5,467 nucleotides of DNA from the NCBI GenBank assembly GCA_900555225.1, contig USKL01000120.1:1-5467 (forward strand). The letters run 5' to 3'. Numbering within the stretch: position 1 is the stretch's first letter; the number at the start of each line of letters is the position of its first letter. The notes under the pieces are model-generated. The model had not been told where the DNA came from. It did no database searches and was given only the letters and a program-made list of their open reading frames with translations. The DNA comes from an uncultured Collinsella sp. (GTDB taxonomy: Bacteria; Actinomycetota; Coriobacteriia; Coriobacteriales; Coriobacteriaceae). Below are positions 5,001 to 5,467 of this stretch, piece by piece. The position numbers and the translations under genes are program-made.

Positions 5001-5467
5001 GAAAGTTTGCTCCTTCCCGATCTTGTTTGCGCTGCTTGCCCTCCTGATCGGCACCTGCGCGGTTGTGTTCCCCGCTTCCGCGCAGGCCGCGCCGACCTCG
5101 ACCGGTTCCATTACGGTGAGCGGCACCGTGGCGAGCAGCTACGACGCCTACCAGATTTTTAGCGCCAATGTCGTCGACGGCGACAGCGACGCCAAGATCG
5201 CCACCGATCTCGCCTGGGCAAGCGACGCCGTGCGCGACGCCACACTGCCTGTGCTGCACAGCGCCGGCATGCCCAATTCCCAGACCACCGCGCAGGAAGC
5301 TGCCGAGTGGCTCAACACCGATTCCCACCTTACGAGCGCGCTGAGCGCACAGCTCGCTCGATCCCTTCAGAGCTCTGGCGCCGTGCCCGTGGCCCTTAAC
5401 GCGGGCACGGCGGCCGAGCTGCCCTGCGGCTACTGGCTCATCGTCGCCGACGACGACGCCATCGACC
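4993..5467 (+). CDS. Probable major pilin subunit, N-terminal part (cut by window end)
   Basis: This is a secreted, sortase-type pilin-like protein. The first 158 residues are visible and the 3' end is missing. GTG is the start, set by GGAGGT 7 bases upstream and by an immediate signal peptide: NKK, a hydrophobic core at about 8-27, and likely cleavage after AQA (32). The mature start includes GSITVSGTVASSYDAYQIFSA (the YDAYQIF core is at 50-56), which resembles the first strand of the N-terminal domain of Gram-positive shaft pilins of the fimbrial isopeptide-formation type. CGYWLIVADDD (145-155) resembles the GYYLI strand of the same domain. The pilin motif lysine (YPK-like), the isopeptide residues and the sorting signal would lie beyond the window and are not seen. 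The gene is GC-rich, unlike most of the adhesin gene it overlaps. It is probably co-transcribed and translationally coupled with that gene. It could alternatively be a minor pilin. Confidence 0.75.
   Translation, partial: MNKKVCSFPILFALLALLIGTCAVVFPASAQAAPTSTGSITVSGTVASSYDAYQIFSANVVDGDSDAKIATDLAWASDAVRDATLPVLHSAGMPNSQTTAQEAAEWLNTDSHLTSALSAQLARSLQSSGAVPVALNAGTAAELPCGYWLIVADDDAID

Noticed and set aside
3339..5126. 595-codon minus-strand open frame opposite the adhesin gene
   Set aside because: It runs antisense to clearly structured coding sequence and across the adhesin/pilin junction, with no recognisable domain or good ribosome site.

Overview
The window looks like chromosomal DNA from a high-GC Gram-positive bacterium. 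The best guess is Coriobacteriia, for example Collinsella or a relative. This rests on GC-rich codon use in the first and last genes, sortase-anchored pilus proteins with isopeptide-type domains, and the style of the palindromic repeats. The genus is an inference and no rRNA or other marker is present.

Layout. Bases 1-220 are intergenic. They hold two tandem inverted repeats (13-73 and 92-131, the second shaped like an intrinsic terminator) and a possible promoter. Bases 221-1042 encode a complete 273-residue Cof-type HAD phosphatase. Bases 1043-1547 are a 505-bp gap. It opens with a third palindrome related to the first two, then becomes AT-rich (about 30-33% GC in the 1261-1380 stretch counted by hand). 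It contains a candidate promoter and a stem-loop in the presumed leader. Bases 1548-5000 encode a 1150-residue secreted, sortase-anchored surface protein. Its order is signal peptide, acidic linker, Gly/Asn-rich right-handed beta-helix, two Spy0128/FctA-like isopeptide domains, LPLSG sorting signal, membrane segment and basic tail. From 4993 a second gene, overlapping the first by 8 bases and cut by the window edge, encodes the start of a pilin-like secreted protein.

Reading. The last two genes look like the start of a sortase-dependent pilus operon: a large tip or ancillary adhesin followed by a probable shaft pilin. A pilus sortase would be expected just beyond the window but is not seen. 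The HAD gene is on the same strand but appears to be an unrelated housekeeping-type unit.

The most interesting signal is an uninterrupted run of nine G (1721-1729), 13 codons after the predicted signal-peptide cleavage site of the adhesin. Gain or loss of a single G leads to a stop codon within about 10 codons. This is the layout expected of a phase-variable ON/OFF switch, and the gene is in the ON frame here. Other points of interest are a family of three palindromes with compensated base changes and a sharp GC step near 4800 that suggests a mosaic adhesin gene.
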